Source: a virus. Taken from it: a stretch of DNA of 30,903 bases. The notes under the pieces were generated by a model that was given only the letters and a program-made list of their open reading frames with translations, was not told where the DNA came from and did not search any database. The translations under genes and the position numbers were made by a program. The DNA lies in the IMG/VR virus record IMGVR_UViG_3300046713_000055, positions 1 through 30,903 of that record, one strand, 5' to 3'. Positions 6,705 through 15,115 of this stretch are shown here, piece after piece; position 1 is the first letter of the stretch, and the number at the start of each line of letters is the position of its first letter.

Positions 6705-9440
6705 CTAACCGAGGGCGTTGAAGTCGAGCCGGCCCTTGTCGGCGTCATTGAGGATCAGGAAATCGAACCGGTCAGAGTTCTGGAGGCTCCACGTAGTTTC
6801 CCAGGTGCGCGCACTGGCATCGAAGGCGTGGGTGATCGCCCGGACGAGGCACTGCTTCCCGAACCCGGCCATCCCCGGTGGCCGCCGCCACACCTCGATC
6901 AGGTCGCCGACCTCACGGCCGAGAGCCTGCGGGAACAGCTCGGTGGGCGCACGCTGCGGCATCAGCGTCATCGTGTCGAACCGGTCCTCAACCACAATGG
7001 CGATATGCAGGACGTACTGCGCCCAGTTGAGGGTGTCAGAGTCGGACTGGAACATCAGGTCGGAACGGGCATAGGTGCGGGGAAACAGGAATTTGGAGAT
7101 CGACGGGGCGTCTGTCACTTCCTGGAGGTTGCTCCCGCCGGCCATGGTCGCCTGGATGTCGTTGAACAGGGTCGTATCGTCGGACACTTCGATGAGCCCG
7201 AAGTAGGGCAGCTCGACTCCGTCAGCCTGGACGGTGCCGGGCAGGTCGCCGAGCACCGCGTTGACGGAGGTGGAGCGCGTGTCGGTCAGGATGGCGCTGC
7301 GGCGGCGGAACACCGCGTTGCCGCCGCCGTCGATATAGAACTCGCCCGCCTCGGTTTCGGCCGAGACCTGGATCAGGTCGAGCGCACTCGACCCATAGGT
7401 GGCCGCCTGAAGATGGACATCGCCGTCATCGAGATCCCGCAGGGCGTCCGGCCAGCCGGCCGAATCGAGGATGCGGGAGATCCGTGCGCCCGTGTCCTCG
7501 CCCGAGCCGACGCCAGAGCCGAGGGTGGCCAGGTTGACCCCCTGGAGCACGTACATGCCATCGGTGGCGTCCACGCTCACCTCGGCGTAACGCGGGTTGT
7601 TGAGCCCAGCGTCTTTCCAGCTCGTCGCGTAGCCGTAGAACAGGTTGTAGGTGATGCTGTTCCACACGGCCTGAATCCGCAGCGGCACCATCGGCAGCAC
7701 TTCGGAGAACGCTCCCGTCACCACCGCGATGTTGTAGGTGACGCGGATCTGGCCCCGCAAACCGGCCCCGCCAGAACGGGTGCCACCGTCGCCACCACCA
7801 CCGCCGCCGCCACCACCGGGGCCATTGGAAGGTGCCTGGCCATTGAACGGCGACACCGATGAGCCGCCGCCGCGCCCGCCGGGACCACCATCGGTCTGCC
7901 CGGCCCCGCCCGCGCCGAAGTGGCCGACCGTGCCAGCCGAGCCCGCGCTGCCTGTCCCACCAGGCGCACCCGAGCCACCACCACCGCCACCACCGGTTTG
8001 CGACGTGCCAGACAGCAGCCCAGCCCCGCCATCGCCGCCGGGCTGGACCGAGGTCGGCGAGCCGCCGTGCGCTCCGGTACCGCCCGTGCCAGCGGTGCCG
8101 CCCACCGGGCCACCCGCGCCACCGCCAGTGCCACCGTGCGCTATCAGCGCGCCAGCGTCAAAAGTGGTGTCGCCACCGTTCCCGCCGTTGTTGTGGCCCG
8201 AACCGGAACCAGCCGAGCCGGCGGCACCCCGGGAGATGGTGTAGGTGGTGCCGGCGGTCAGTGCATAGTTGTAGGCGACATACTCCCCGCCACCGCCGCC
8301 ACCACCGGAGATGTGGCCACCGCCGGTCGCGCCATTGTTGGCACCACCGCCACCGCCGCCGGCCCACAGTTCCACGATCGGCAGCGAGCCGGCAGTGGAC
8401 AGGTTCGACGGTGCCTTCCAGCTGCTGCCCGACAGCACCACCTGCACCTGCTGCAACGCCAGGCTGTTGATGTAGGGGCCGGCCAGATTGTCCGGGTCGA
8501 ACCGGCCATCACCGTTTTTCAGCACCACCGTCGCGGTGCCCGGCTGATACTGGTACAGCGGCCCCGCGAGCCTGGTCACCGGCCGGGTGATATTGCCAGA
8601 CCGCACATAGGCGCTGATGTCGGTCCAGGAGAATGAGCCGGCCCCGATCGCGCCGAACCCGGCCTGCACGATGACCTGCGGCATCTTCCCAGATGGGGAG
8701 GACAGCTGCTGCCGGGGCGCGGCAGCCTTGGTGAGAGTGGCGGTGACACCCGCGTTGAACACCGGCTGCGCGGCGGCGTTGTGACCCGAGGCGGTGCCGA
8801 GGACCTCGATCGCCACAATCTCGTACTTCAGCGACGTGGGCGCGGTGATCCCGACCGTCTTAGCCCCGATCGCGCCCGCGTCGGAGTAATACGCGCAGTA
8901 CACCGTGTAGTTCGCCGCGTTGCGGGAGTAGACCCGCTCCAGCCCGTTCCCGGCCGTGGGCGTGATGCTGTTAACCGTCGCCCAGGTGCGCGCCGCGCCG
9001 TCAGCGGCGTTCCAGTCCATGGCCAGCACGACGATCGCGCTGTTCGCCTGCGTGGTGGTGATGCTCACGGTGGCGGTGCCGGAAGCACTGTGGCCCTTGA
9101 CCGACGCGCCGACGCCAGCTGTGCCCGAGAACCGGAGCGCGTCGAACCCGAACGGGACGTTAGTGCCGCCTTCGGCGACCGACAGGGTGTAGGTCTGCCC
9201 GGAGCCCGGCAAGGCGGTCCAGCCGTAAATGCCGGTGAACGCGCTAATCGAATCGGACTGCTTCAGCGAATAGGTGAGGCCGCCGCCAGTCGGGGTGTTA
9301 AGGGTGCCGGCAGCGTCAGCAGTACCACCGAGAACGGCCAGCACATCGCCGTTGGCCACAGTGACCGAATGGGTCTTCGGGCTGGTGAGGGACTGCCAGT
9401 CCGAGACCGCGTAGTCGGCGACGAAGGTGGGGGCGCTCAT
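6705..9440 (-). CDS. Large baseplate or minor tail protein with glycine-rich insertion
   Basis: A 911-residue protein. Residues 1-220 form a beta-rich, jelly-roll-like domain. From about 253 a second domain resembles the minor tail proteins that follow the tape measure in actinophages (SWTDISAYVRSGNI, then GTATVVLKNGDGRFDPDNLA). Residues 341-571 are a glycine-rich module that opens IVELWAGGGGGG and returns to a strand at GQIRVTYN, the layout of glycine-rich adhesin domains in phage tail fibres. The tail-protein core resumes at VLPMVPLRIQAVWNS and runs to the C-terminus. The module therefore looks inserted between two strands of the baseplate core. Its probable role is linking the tail tip to receptor binding. 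The gene starts 3 nt from the preceding stop. Confidence 0.75.
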   Translation of the reverse strand: MSAPTFVADYAVSDWQSLTSPKTHSVTVANGDVLAVLGGTADAAGTLNTPTGGGLTYSLKQSDSISAFTGIYGWTALPGSGQTYTLSVAEGGTNVPFGFDALRFSGTAGVGASVKGHSASGTATVSITTTQANSAIVVLAMDWNAADGAARTWATVNSITPTAGNGLERVYSRNAANYTVYCAYYSDAGAIGAKTVGITAPTSLKYEIVAIEVLGTASGHNAAAQPVFNAGVTATLTKAAAPRQQLSSPSGKMPQVIVQAGFGAIGAGSFSWTDISAYVRSGNITRPVTRLAGPLYQYQPGTATVVLKNGDGRFDPDNLAGPYINSLALQQVQVVLSGSSWKAPSNLSTAGSLPIVELWAGGGGGGANNGATGGGHISGGGGGGGEYVAYNYALTAGTTYTISRGAAGSAGSGSGHNNGGNGGDTTFDAGALIAHGGTGGGAGGPVGGTAGTGGTGAHGGSPTSVQPGGDGGAGLLSGTSQTGGGGGGGSGAPGGTGSAGSAGTVGHFGAGGAGQTDGGPGGRGGGSSVSPFNGQAPSNGPGGGGGGGGGDGGTRSGGAGLRGQIRVTYNIAVVTGAFSEVLPMVPLRIQAVWNSITYNLFYGYATSWKDAGLNNPRYAEVSVDATDGMYVLQGVNLATLGSGVGSGEDTGARISRILDSAGWPDALRDLDDGDVHLQAATYGSSALDLIQVSAETEAGEFYIDGGGNAVFRRRSAILTDTRSTSVNAVLGDLPGTVQADGVELPYFGLIEVSDDTTLFNDIQATMAGGSNLQEVTDAPSISKFLFPRTYARSDLMFQSDSDTLNWAQYVLHIAIVVEDRFDTMTLMPQRAPTELFPQALGREVGDLIEVWRRPPGMAGFGKQCLVRAITHAFDASARTWETTWSLQNSDRFDFLILNDADKGRLDFNALG
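7728..8420 (-). repeat. Low-complexity region encoding the glycine-rich tail module
   Basis: About 690 nt built mainly of GGN, GCN and CCN codons on the minus strand, encoding residues 341-571 of the large tail protein. Gly tracts of 6-9 residues alternate with short Ala/Ser/Thr and Asn segments. The near-repetitive DNA gives long artefactual open frames on the other strand. Confidence 0.75.
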
Positions 9441-9443
9441 CGG

Positions 9444-9830
9444 CTACGCCGCCAGGGGAGTGAAGGCGACCGTCAGCACCGTCAGGGTCAGGGTGTCCAG
9501 GTTCACAACCGGCTGCGCCACATTGACCTGCGCGGACAGCAGGAAGTTACCGTTGGTGGAGGCATCCCAGCAGGAGATGTGGGAGATCACCTCCGAGGTG
9601 GTCATCGTCCATGCGGTCGGCGACGACGACTCCGACTTGCTCCCGCCTGACGCCGACGACCAGGTGACCTGGTTACGGGTCGTGACTGCCGAGGCGTTGC
9701 TAGTGCCAGCCGAGCCAGGATCGCCAGTGTGGAGCTTGACCCAGAACGCGGCCGGTGCGGTGAACGCGGACGCGCCGAGCATGTCGAGCCATTTATTCGC
9801 CAGGTTCGTTATCGACAGCCCCGGTGTCAC
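9444..9830 (-). CDS. Tail fibre-like protein
   Basis: A 128-residue protein starting at GTG 9830, preceded by a near-perfect ribosome site (AGGAGGT, about 7 nt spacing) that lies inside the small upstream ORF. The sequence (NLANKWLDMLGASAFTAPAA, then FWVKLHTGDPGSAGTSNAS) is typical of the short phage tail proteins that open with a helix naming a set of wells for strands (KLHTGDPG). The C-terminal 60 residues are beta-rich. In actinophages such genes follow the tape measure and encode small tail or fibre-base components. It stops 3 nt before the large baseplate gene. Confidence 0.7.
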   Translation of the reverse strand: MTPGLSITNLANKWLDMLGASAFTAPAAFWVKLHTGDPGSAGTSNASAVTTRNQVTWSSASGGSKSESSSPTAWTMTTSEVISHISCWDASTNGNFLLSAQVNVAQPVVNLDTLTLTVLTVAFTPLAA

Positions 9831-9918
9831 TCTCCACCTCCTCCTGCGGCTCAGCGTGGGTGACTTCGATCTCAGCGGTCACCACGATCTGCCCGATGAT
9901 GTTCTGCGGTTCGCTCAT
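9793..9918 (-). CDS. 41-residue acidic protein downstream of the tape measure
   Basis: A short ORF starting at ATG 9918 in a 4-nt ATGA overlap with the tape measure stop and ending at TAA 9793-9795. It begins MSEPQNIIGQIVVTAEIEV and has an acidic tail with many Glu and Asp. Its last 38 nt overlap the fibre-like gene in another frame, and its codons supply that gene's ribosome site. It may be a real small tail protein or a coupling ORF. Support comes from the exact overlap geometry and continuous sense. Confidence 0.5.
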   Translation of the reverse strand: MSEPQNIIGQIVVTAEIEVTHAEPQEEVESDTGAVDNEPGE

Positions 9919-12900
9919 TTCGGTGTCACTCCCGGTGGGTAGAGCCGGCCGCCGCCCTTGGTGTGCATCTTGACGTGCTCAGCGATGGCCTGGCCGAGCT
10001 TGCGGTCCGGGGTGGAAGCGGCGATAACCGGGTCCACCTTCACGATGATGGTGGTGTGGCCGCCGACCGGCTCGGGCCGGCCGGTCCGGTTGATCGCCAT
10101 CGTCGCGCCCGGCATCAGCCAGCCGCCCTTATCGAAGCTCTTGACCATGCCGCCCTTATTCATGAACGACAGGTAGGCACCGTTGGTGTAAGCGGACCAG
10201 GCCCGCAGGCCCTGGGCGCGGTAGATGGCGACCGCGTTCTCCGCGTTGATCATCGGGTTGAACAGGTTCCCGCCGATCCGCTGGCTGCCTGGCATGATTT
10301 GCCACAGTCCCGACGCACCGGACGCGTTGTGGGCGTTCGTCCGGCCACCCGATTCGGCCATGGCAATCGCGCCCATGAGGTGCGCGAGGCTGCTCGCGCC
10401 GCCCGCCTGACGCCATAGCGAAGACAGCTGGGTTTCCCGCAGCGACCGGCCGGCTCCCACCCCGCCGAACCCGCCCGGGGGAACGCCAGTGAACATCAGC
10501 GGCATCGCGTGCAGCCCCATCCACTGCGGTCCCATCCCGCCGCCCTGGCTGATGACCTTGCCGGGGGTGTTGGAGACCATGGCGACGTGGCCTGGGGGCG
10601 GGCCGCCGACCGAGCTGATGTAGAACGCCAGGCCACCCGGCTGGGGTGGCCCGCGCTTCACCCACTGGCCCTGCGACTCCGAGGTGCCGGGCGCGTTGAT
10701 CCCGAAATGCTTATAGATGGCCTGGACGAATCCACTACAGTCTGCGCCCGCCGGCCCCAGCGTCCTGGCCCCCCATACGTACGGGATGCGCCCCAGGAAC
10801 GACTTGGCGTAGGCGGCGATAGAGCCGCCCGACCCGGTCGCGGCGGCCTTGACGGCAGCCTTCAGCGCATTCCATGCCGCCTTGACGAACGCCGACGTAG
10901 CCGCCTTCTCGAACTTCATGTCCGCCTTATCCATAAACGGCACGACACGGCCCACGTTGTTTCCCGCCCTGACGAACCCGCCACTGGCGAAGCCGGGCAG
11001 GTGGCCACGCAGGTGATCCACCGCGCCGGCGTTGACCATCGGCTTCGGCACGACCACCTCGCCAGGGGTCAGCATGGCGGGGACGGTGTCCCGGCTGCCC
11101 CACCCGCGAATCTGGCCACCGCGTGCATGGAACTCCAGTGCCCCGGTGTCTGCCCGCTTCTCGCCGGGGATCGCCATCTTGTACTTGAGGAGTCCTTTGG
11201 CGAACGCCTCGGCGGTGATGGTGGTGTGATGGCTCTTGGGGATCTTGAAGATCTGGCCGGTCATCGTCTCGATCAGGCGCTGCGCCGTCTTCGCGTCCAT
11301 CCCCGCCTGACGGAAGTCCTTATACAGCACGGTCGCGTCGTGGTACCGCTTGCCCGCCGAGGAGTTGTTGACGATGTCGCCGGCCAGGGTGTTGATGTCC
11401 TTACCCGCATGGCTGGCGGCGATCTTCGCCTCAACGAACCTGTTGATCAGATCCTGCTTCAGGGTGCCGGCGAGGGCCGAGGCGTCTTTCGCCAGGTCCT
11501 GGATGTTGCCACCCATGCCAGCGACCAGCTTGTCCAGCCTCTTGCCGGCATCATGGGTGTCACCTAGCCCTTTAGTTAGATCCTTGAAGCTCTTGACACC
11601 CTTGATGCCCGCCTCCTGGCCGAGCAGCCTCAGCTCATCACGGCTCCAGTGGGCGTGCTTACCCAGCGGTATCAGCTGGGCGATCATGAGCTTCATCGCC
11701 TCCTTGACCTGCGGGAAACCGCCGGGGGACAGGGAGGACATCAGCCGCAGCGAGTCGATCAGTGATTGCGCCCCACTGAACGCGGTCTGCCAGGTCTGGC
11801 GCAGCTGAAGACTGGCCGCACTGAGGCCATCCATGCTGACGTGGACCGTCTTCGCCTTCCCCGTGACCGCATCAAAGGTCTTCGTCACAAGCCGCGAGGA
11901 GCCACCGACCTGATGGAAAGCCTCCTTGACGGAAAGGATGTCCTGCTCGAAGGTGATGAAGGCCGACTCACCGCCGGTCATGGTCCCGATGATCGTGTCC
12001 CACGCCGAGTTGAGGTTCTGCATGGACTTGAACTGGTCCGACATGGACAGGTTCAGCACGTTAATGTCCTGCTGGAGGACATTCCCCTGCTGGCCCATGG
12101 CCATGTAGCCGGCCCGGGTAGCCTCCACCTGCTGCAAAATCATCAGCCACTGATGGGTACCCGTTTTGAGCATGTCACCCATCGTGACGCCCGAGGCGAT
12201 CAGGAAACCCTGCGCCTCACCCACACCGCCGAGCCCGATCGCCAGCCGGTCCAGCCGGCTGTTGTAAAGGTTCGACTCATTGCTCAGCTGCCGCTGGCCG
12301 GCCGCCAGGTCGCTGCTTTTCTTTACCGCGTTTTCCATGGTGATGTTCATCATGCCGGCCCGGCCCGCGACCACCCTGGTGTCGTTGGCCACATTGGTCA
12401 TGGCGTGATGCACTTCTATCTGCGCCGCCGCCAGGTGACGCGACACTATGACCTGGTCTGCCTGCAATTGCATAAACCCGGTGACCGCGTTCTCCGCCAT
12501 CAGGGTCTTCTGAAGCGAGTCCAGCCAGCTCTGCGTCGCGTCCTTTGCGGTGATGAGCTTGACGGCCAGGAAGCCGACAACGATCGCGGCGGCTGCCGCC
12601 CAGCCCCACGGGAAGCCGGCCAGGCCCTTGAGCTTGCCCGCGAACTTGAACATGGCATCGCCGGCTTTGACGCCAGCGCCGCCCATCTTGGTCAGCGACT
12701 GGCCGCCTTTCAGGGCCAGCCCCGCAAGCCCGCCAATGCCAGCCGTGATCGCCTTGCCGGCGATCGTCGCACCCAGGCCCACATAGACGAGCGCCCCGTG
12801 ACCGATCAGCCCGAAGTTAGCGATCTTCTGCACAACAGCCGTGGAGGTCAGCTTCTCAATAAAACCAGTGGCGTTCTGGGTCGCGGTGAGCAGTATCTGG

Positions 12901-13868
12901 GCGATACCGGGCATGGCATGAAGCAGGTTGCCGATAATGCCGAACAGGTTCCCGAACACGTTGCCGAGCTGCTGCACGTCATCGACGGCGTTACGCATGA
13001 AAACCGAGAAGCCGCCGCTCTTGACGGCGACGGCGATCCGGGCGGCGAGGTTATCCAGGACGCGGGCAGTCCCCGTCGCCAGCTTGTTGAACTCGCCGGT
13101 CTTGGCGTTGACGATCGCCAGCATCTCACCGAACAGCTGGTACACATCCGGCCGGACCGCTTCGTGCATCTTCTCCAGGTTGCGGGTGAACGGCGGGATC
13201 GTCTTCCCCGTCGCGTCCATCGCCGTGTGCATGTTCTGCACCTGACGGAAAACATTCCTGAACGAGTCCGAGCCAGCCAGCGCGAACGCACCGAGCGCGA
13301 GAGTGGCCGGGATGACGATCGCCAGGACTTCAGCGAGCACGTCAACGATCAGGTGCAGCGCACCGATGCCCACAAAGAGTTTCGGTATCCAGCCGAAACT
13401 CTGCCCGCCAAACAGGGGGATCTTCGTCTTGTTGGTCAGCAGGCCCCACAGCCCGGTGAACCGGGCGGTCGTCACATTCGCATCTTGCATACCTTTCTCG
13501 GCTCGCTGCGCTGCCGCTTCCACACCCAGCAGCTGCGCCTGCGCCCTCGTCGCGCCGAGCAGCGTGATCTCCGGGGTGATCCGCTTATCGAGCCGGTTCA
13601 GCAGCAGCACGGTGCGGGTGAGCTGCGCCGCCACCCCCGGGTCGCTCACCTTCAGGCGCAGCTCATAGATCCGCTTGGTCAGCGTGTCCAGATAGGCACG
13701 CAGATCGGTCGCGGCCAGCTTCGCCGCATCGGTCTGCGCACCTATCTTGACCTTGCGGTCCATCCCCGCCATGGCGATATTCAGCTGCTTGTCAGCCTCG
13801 GGGCGGAATCCATCGGAGGTGGGCCTGATCCGCACGAAGGCGTTGGCCAGCGCGAAGGCGTCTGGCAT
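9915..13868 (-). CDS. Tail tape measure protein with NlpC/P60 and transglycosylase domains
   Basis: A 1317-residue protein starting at ATG 13868 with AGGAGGT upstream. The N-terminal 960 residues are mostly helical with Gln/Ala-rich coiled-coil stretches and hydrophobic segments at about 165-198, 357-387 and 420-440, the usual design of a tape measure, which sets tail length and may insert in the host membrane. The C-terminus carries two cell-wall domains. An NlpC/P60 domain has PYVWGA, ADCSGF (Cys1044) and GHVAMV (His1094). A transglycosylase-like domain has AMAESGG (Glu1172), NASGASGLWQI and NAENAV. These probably open peptidoglycan locally during genome entry. It follows the chaperone-like gene, as in other siphoviruses. 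Confidence 0.95.
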   Translation of the reverse strand: MPDAFALANAFVRIRPTSDGFRPEADKQLNIAMAGMDRKVKIGAQTDAAKLAATDLRAYLDTLTKRIYELRLKVSDPGVAAQLTRTVLLLNRLDKRITPEITLLGATRAQAQLLGVEAAAQRAEKGMQDANVTTARFTGLWGLLTNKTKIPLFGGQSFGWIPKLFVGIGALHLIVDVLAEVLAIVIPATLALGAFALAGSDSFRNVFRQVQNMHTAMDATGKTIPPFTRNLEKMHEAVRPDVYQLFGEMLAIVNAKTGEFNKLATGTARVLDNLAARIAVAVKSGGFSVFMRNAVDDVQQLGNVFGNLFGIIGNLLHAMPGIAQILLTATQNATGFIEKLTSTAVVQKIANFGLIGHGALVYVGLGATIAGKAITAGIGGLAGLALKGGQSLTKMGGAGVKAGDAMFKFAGKLKGLAGFPWGWAAAAAIVVGFLAVKLITAKDATQSWLDSLQKTLMAENAVTGFMQLQADQVIVSRHLAAAQIEVHHAMTNVANDTRVVAGRAGMMNITMENAVKKSSDLAAGQRQLSNESNLYNSRLDRLAIGLGGVGEAQGFLIASGVTMGDMLKTGTHQWLMILQQVEATRAGYMAMGQQGNVLQQDINVLNLSMSDQFKSMQNLNSAWDTIIGTMTGGESAFITFEQDILSVKEAFHQVGGSSRLVTKTFDAVTGKAKTVHVSMDGLSAASLQLRQTWQTAFSGAQSLIDSLRLMSSLSPGGFPQVKEAMKLMIAQLIPLGKHAHWSRDELRLLGQEAGIKGVKSFKDLTKGLGDTHDAGKRLDKLVAGMGGNIQDLAKDASALAGTLKQDLINRFVEAKIAASHAGKDINTLAGDIVNNSSAGKRYHDATVLYKDFRQAGMDAKTAQRLIETMTGQIFKIPKSHHTTITAEAFAKGLLKYKMAIPGEKRADTGALEFHARGGQIRGWGSRDTVPAMLTPGEVVVPKPMVNAGAVDHLRGHLPGFASGGFVRAGNNVGRVVPFMDKADMKFEKAATSAFVKAAWNALKAAVKAAATGSGGSIAAYAKSFLGRIPYVWGARTLGPAGADCSGFVQAIYKHFGINAPGTSESQGQWVKRGPPQPGGLAFYISSVGGPPPGHVAMVSNTPGKVISQGGGMGPQWMGLHAMPLMFTGVPPGGFGGVGAGRSLRETQLSSLWRQAGGASSLAHLMGAIAMAESGGRTNAHNASGASGLWQIMPGSQRIGGNLFNPMINAENAVAIYRAQGLRAWSAYTNGAYLSFMNKGGMVKSFDKGGWLMPGATMAINRTGRPEPVGGHTTIIVKVDPVIAASTPDRKLGQAIAEHVKMHTKGGGRLYPPGVTPK

Positions 13869-13896
13869 CGCTTACCTCCTGCGGCCGGTCAGCGGG

Positions 13897-14295
13897 TCAG
13901 GTAACGATCTCTGCCTGGGCGGCAGCGCGGCCATTGGCGCGGCCATTGCGGGTGCGCTTGGAGCCAGCGACCTGGACAGCGCCCATGACCGCGTCGAGCA
14001 CCTGGAGGATGTCCTCCATCTTTTTGGCGATCATGTCTTCCTGGAAGCGCCCCCAGTCGTCGGGGTGGACCGAGTCCTCCAGGATGGCGTGCGCCGAGGC
14101 CAGCGCCCGGCGGTTCCCCACATCGTTGTCGCCGGTCTCGATCGCCCGCGAATACTGCATCAGCGGCCAGATGCCGACCTTTTCGGCGAGCTTGTACTCG
14201 GCCCCCATCAGCTTGAACGTGGCCGGTTCAGGCTTAGACTGCCGGGCGGGCGTCGCGCGGCCCTTCGGCGGCGTGGTGCTGCGGGTGTTCGACAT
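13897..14295 (-). CDS. Tail assembly chaperone-like protein
   Basis: A 132-residue protein just upstream of the tape measure, the standard place of tail assembly chaperones. The N-terminus is basic and Pro/Thr-rich. The core (KLAEKVGIWPLMQYSRAIET, then SAHAILEDSVHPDDWGRFQED and KKMEDILQVLDAVMGAV) matches the helical pattern of actinophage chaperones that bind the tape measure during tail assembly, and the C-terminus is basic. Chaperones of this type are usually made in two forms by a programmed -1 frameshift. Only 28 nt separate this gene from the tape measure and I see no slippery heptamer near its end, so no second ORF fits here. The ribosome site before ATG 14295 is weak. Confidence 0.65.
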   Translation of the reverse strand: MSNTRSTTPPKGRATPARQSKPEPATFKLMGAEYKLAEKVGIWPLMQYSRAIETGDNDVGNRRALASAHAILEDSVHPDDWGRFQEDMIAKKMEDILQVLDAVMGAVQVAGSKRTRNGRANGRAAAQAEIVT

Positions 14296-14382
14296 GTACG
14301 GCCTGCCTGCGTGGGGAGGATGGGCGCGGTGCTATGCGCACGCCCTGTTCTCAACCCGGAGGCCGGGGAAGTGCTGCCAGGC

Positions 14383-14388
14383 TATCAT
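14383..14388 (+). promoter_or_regulatory. -10 element of an apparently leaderless plus-strand gene
   Basis: TATCAT lies exactly 7 nt before the ATG at 14396, so the transcript would begin at or next to the start codon. There is no ribosome site in front of that ATG. The same spacing occurs at 30400-30405 before GTG 30413. Leaderless transcripts are common in actinobacteria. No clear -35 element is seen. Confidence 0.45.
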
Positions 14389-14395
14389 GACGGCC

Positions 14396-14662
14396 ATGAT
14401 CAGGCTCGTGTGCGGGCACCAGGGACGGCGACGGCCCGTCACCGTGTTCGCCTACGACGGGCCGCTGCCGGTCCCCGCCGGTTACACGCCGAGGGGACAC
14501 AGTTCAAGCATCGAGCTGCGGTGCCGGTACTGCGGGTTCGCGCCCCGGCCTGGGGATGAGGGCCTGCGGGCCTTGCTGTCAGCCGCCGCCGGGCTGCCCC
14601 GCCTGACCCTGGACATCAACCCCCGGCCACCCGGCGGCTGGCACACCGAGCCAGGGCAGTAG
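14396..14662 (+). CDS. Small zinc-ribbon-like protein, plus strand inside the tail operon
   Basis: An 88-residue protein starting at ATG 14396 (91 residues if ATG 14387 is used). It opens MIRLVCGHQGRRRPVTV, contains LRCRYCGF (a CxxC knuckle that may pair with the first Cys/His pair) and ends in DEGLRALLSAAAGLPRLTLD, a likely helix-strand unit. Third codon positions are strongly G/C, supporting this strand as coding. It is transcribed against the flanking minus-strand tail genes, divergently from the chaperone-like gene. The absence of a ribosome site and the -10 element 7 nt upstream suggest a leaderless mRNA. Other zinc-ribbon-like small proteins lie at the left and right edges of the window. 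Function unknown. Confidence 0.6.
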   Translation: MIRLVCGHQGRRRPVTVFAYDGPLPVPAGYTPRGHSSSIELRCRYCGFAPRPGDEGLRALLSAAAGLPRLTLDINPRPPGGWHTEPGQ

Positions 14663-14742
14663 CTACAGTAGCCTCCTGGAGACTTAGCCAGATGAGCATC
14701 GTCCGCCGGGTGGCGGCAGACAGGGCATGCAGAATGGTCCAT
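14482..14742 (-). CDS. Doubtful small Cys-rich ORF opposite the zinc-ribbon gene
   Basis: An 86-residue minus-strand ORF. Its first 30 residues (MDHSACPVCRHPADDAHL, then GYCSYC) look like a genuine zinc ribbon, and it sits exactly where the next operon gene is expected, 10 nt past the preceding stop with GAGG just upstream of ATG 14742. The rest, from about residue 30, is antisense to the plus-strand gene 14396-14662 and has poor third-position GC and low-complexity sense. Either a short real gene has an overlapping tail here, or the whole ORF is a shadow. Confidence 0.3.
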   Translation of the reverse strand: MDHSACPVCRHPADDAHLAKSPGGYCSYCPGSVCQPPGGRGLMSRVRRGSPAAADSKARRPSSPGRGANPQYRHRSSMLELCPLGV

Positions 14743-14752
14743 CAGCCTCACG

Positions 14753-15115
14753 TCAATCCAGGTGATAGTCGCGCCCGTCCACGGTCCACATCAGCGCTGT
14801 CGGCAGGAACGGGATATCCCGTTTGATCTGCCGGGCCGGCGGGTCCAGGAACCGCCCGTACCACAGGGCGGCAACATCGGCATACGGGCCGGTGTAGTCC
14901 TTGTCCACATGCGACTGGACCGACGCCTTCAGCCGGCCAGGCACACCGATATAGCCTTTCTTGGCCCACCGGGGAATGGGGGTGCGGCGGCCACGGATGG
15001 GGGCGATCGAACGCGCCACGTCCTCAACTTCGCTGGCGATCCGGGGCAGCAGCGCCGCGTCCACTTCCAGGAAGTACAGCGACAGCGCGTAGGCATCCCA
15101 GACGATGTCAGCCAT
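14753..15115 (-). CDS. HK97 gp10-like tail-completion protein candidate
   Basis: A 120-residue protein. The ATG at 15115 (8-nt overlap with the upstream stop) is preferred; the frame is open further back to 15277 but that extension is Arg/Ser-rich and lies over the upstream gene. The pattern fits small tail-completion proteins of the HK97 gp10 type: an N-terminal helix (ASEVEDVARSIAPI), then a basic stretch ending in GRLKASVQSHVDKD, then GPYADVAALWYGRFLDPPA and a C-terminal FLPTALMW. Such proteins link the connector to the tail tube. Here the gene lies downstream rather than upstream of the tube gene, which is unusual. Confidence 0.55.
   Translation of the reverse strand: MADIVWDAYALSLYFLEVDAALLPRIASEVEDVARSIAPIRGRRTPIPRWAKKGYIGVPGRLKASVQSHVDKDYTGPYADVAALWYGRFLDPPARQIKRDIPFLPTALMWTVDGRDYHLD

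Noticed and set aside
6555-7862. 435-codon plus-strand frame opposite the large tail protein
   Set aside because: No domain, no ribosome site and an antisense amino-acid composition; the minus-strand protein explains the region.
11766-13904. 712-codon plus-strand frame opposite the tape measure
   Set aside because: The minus-strand tape measure has clear domains and a ribosome site. The plus-strand product is Arg/His/Gln-rich with no fold-like pattern, a codon-bias shadow.
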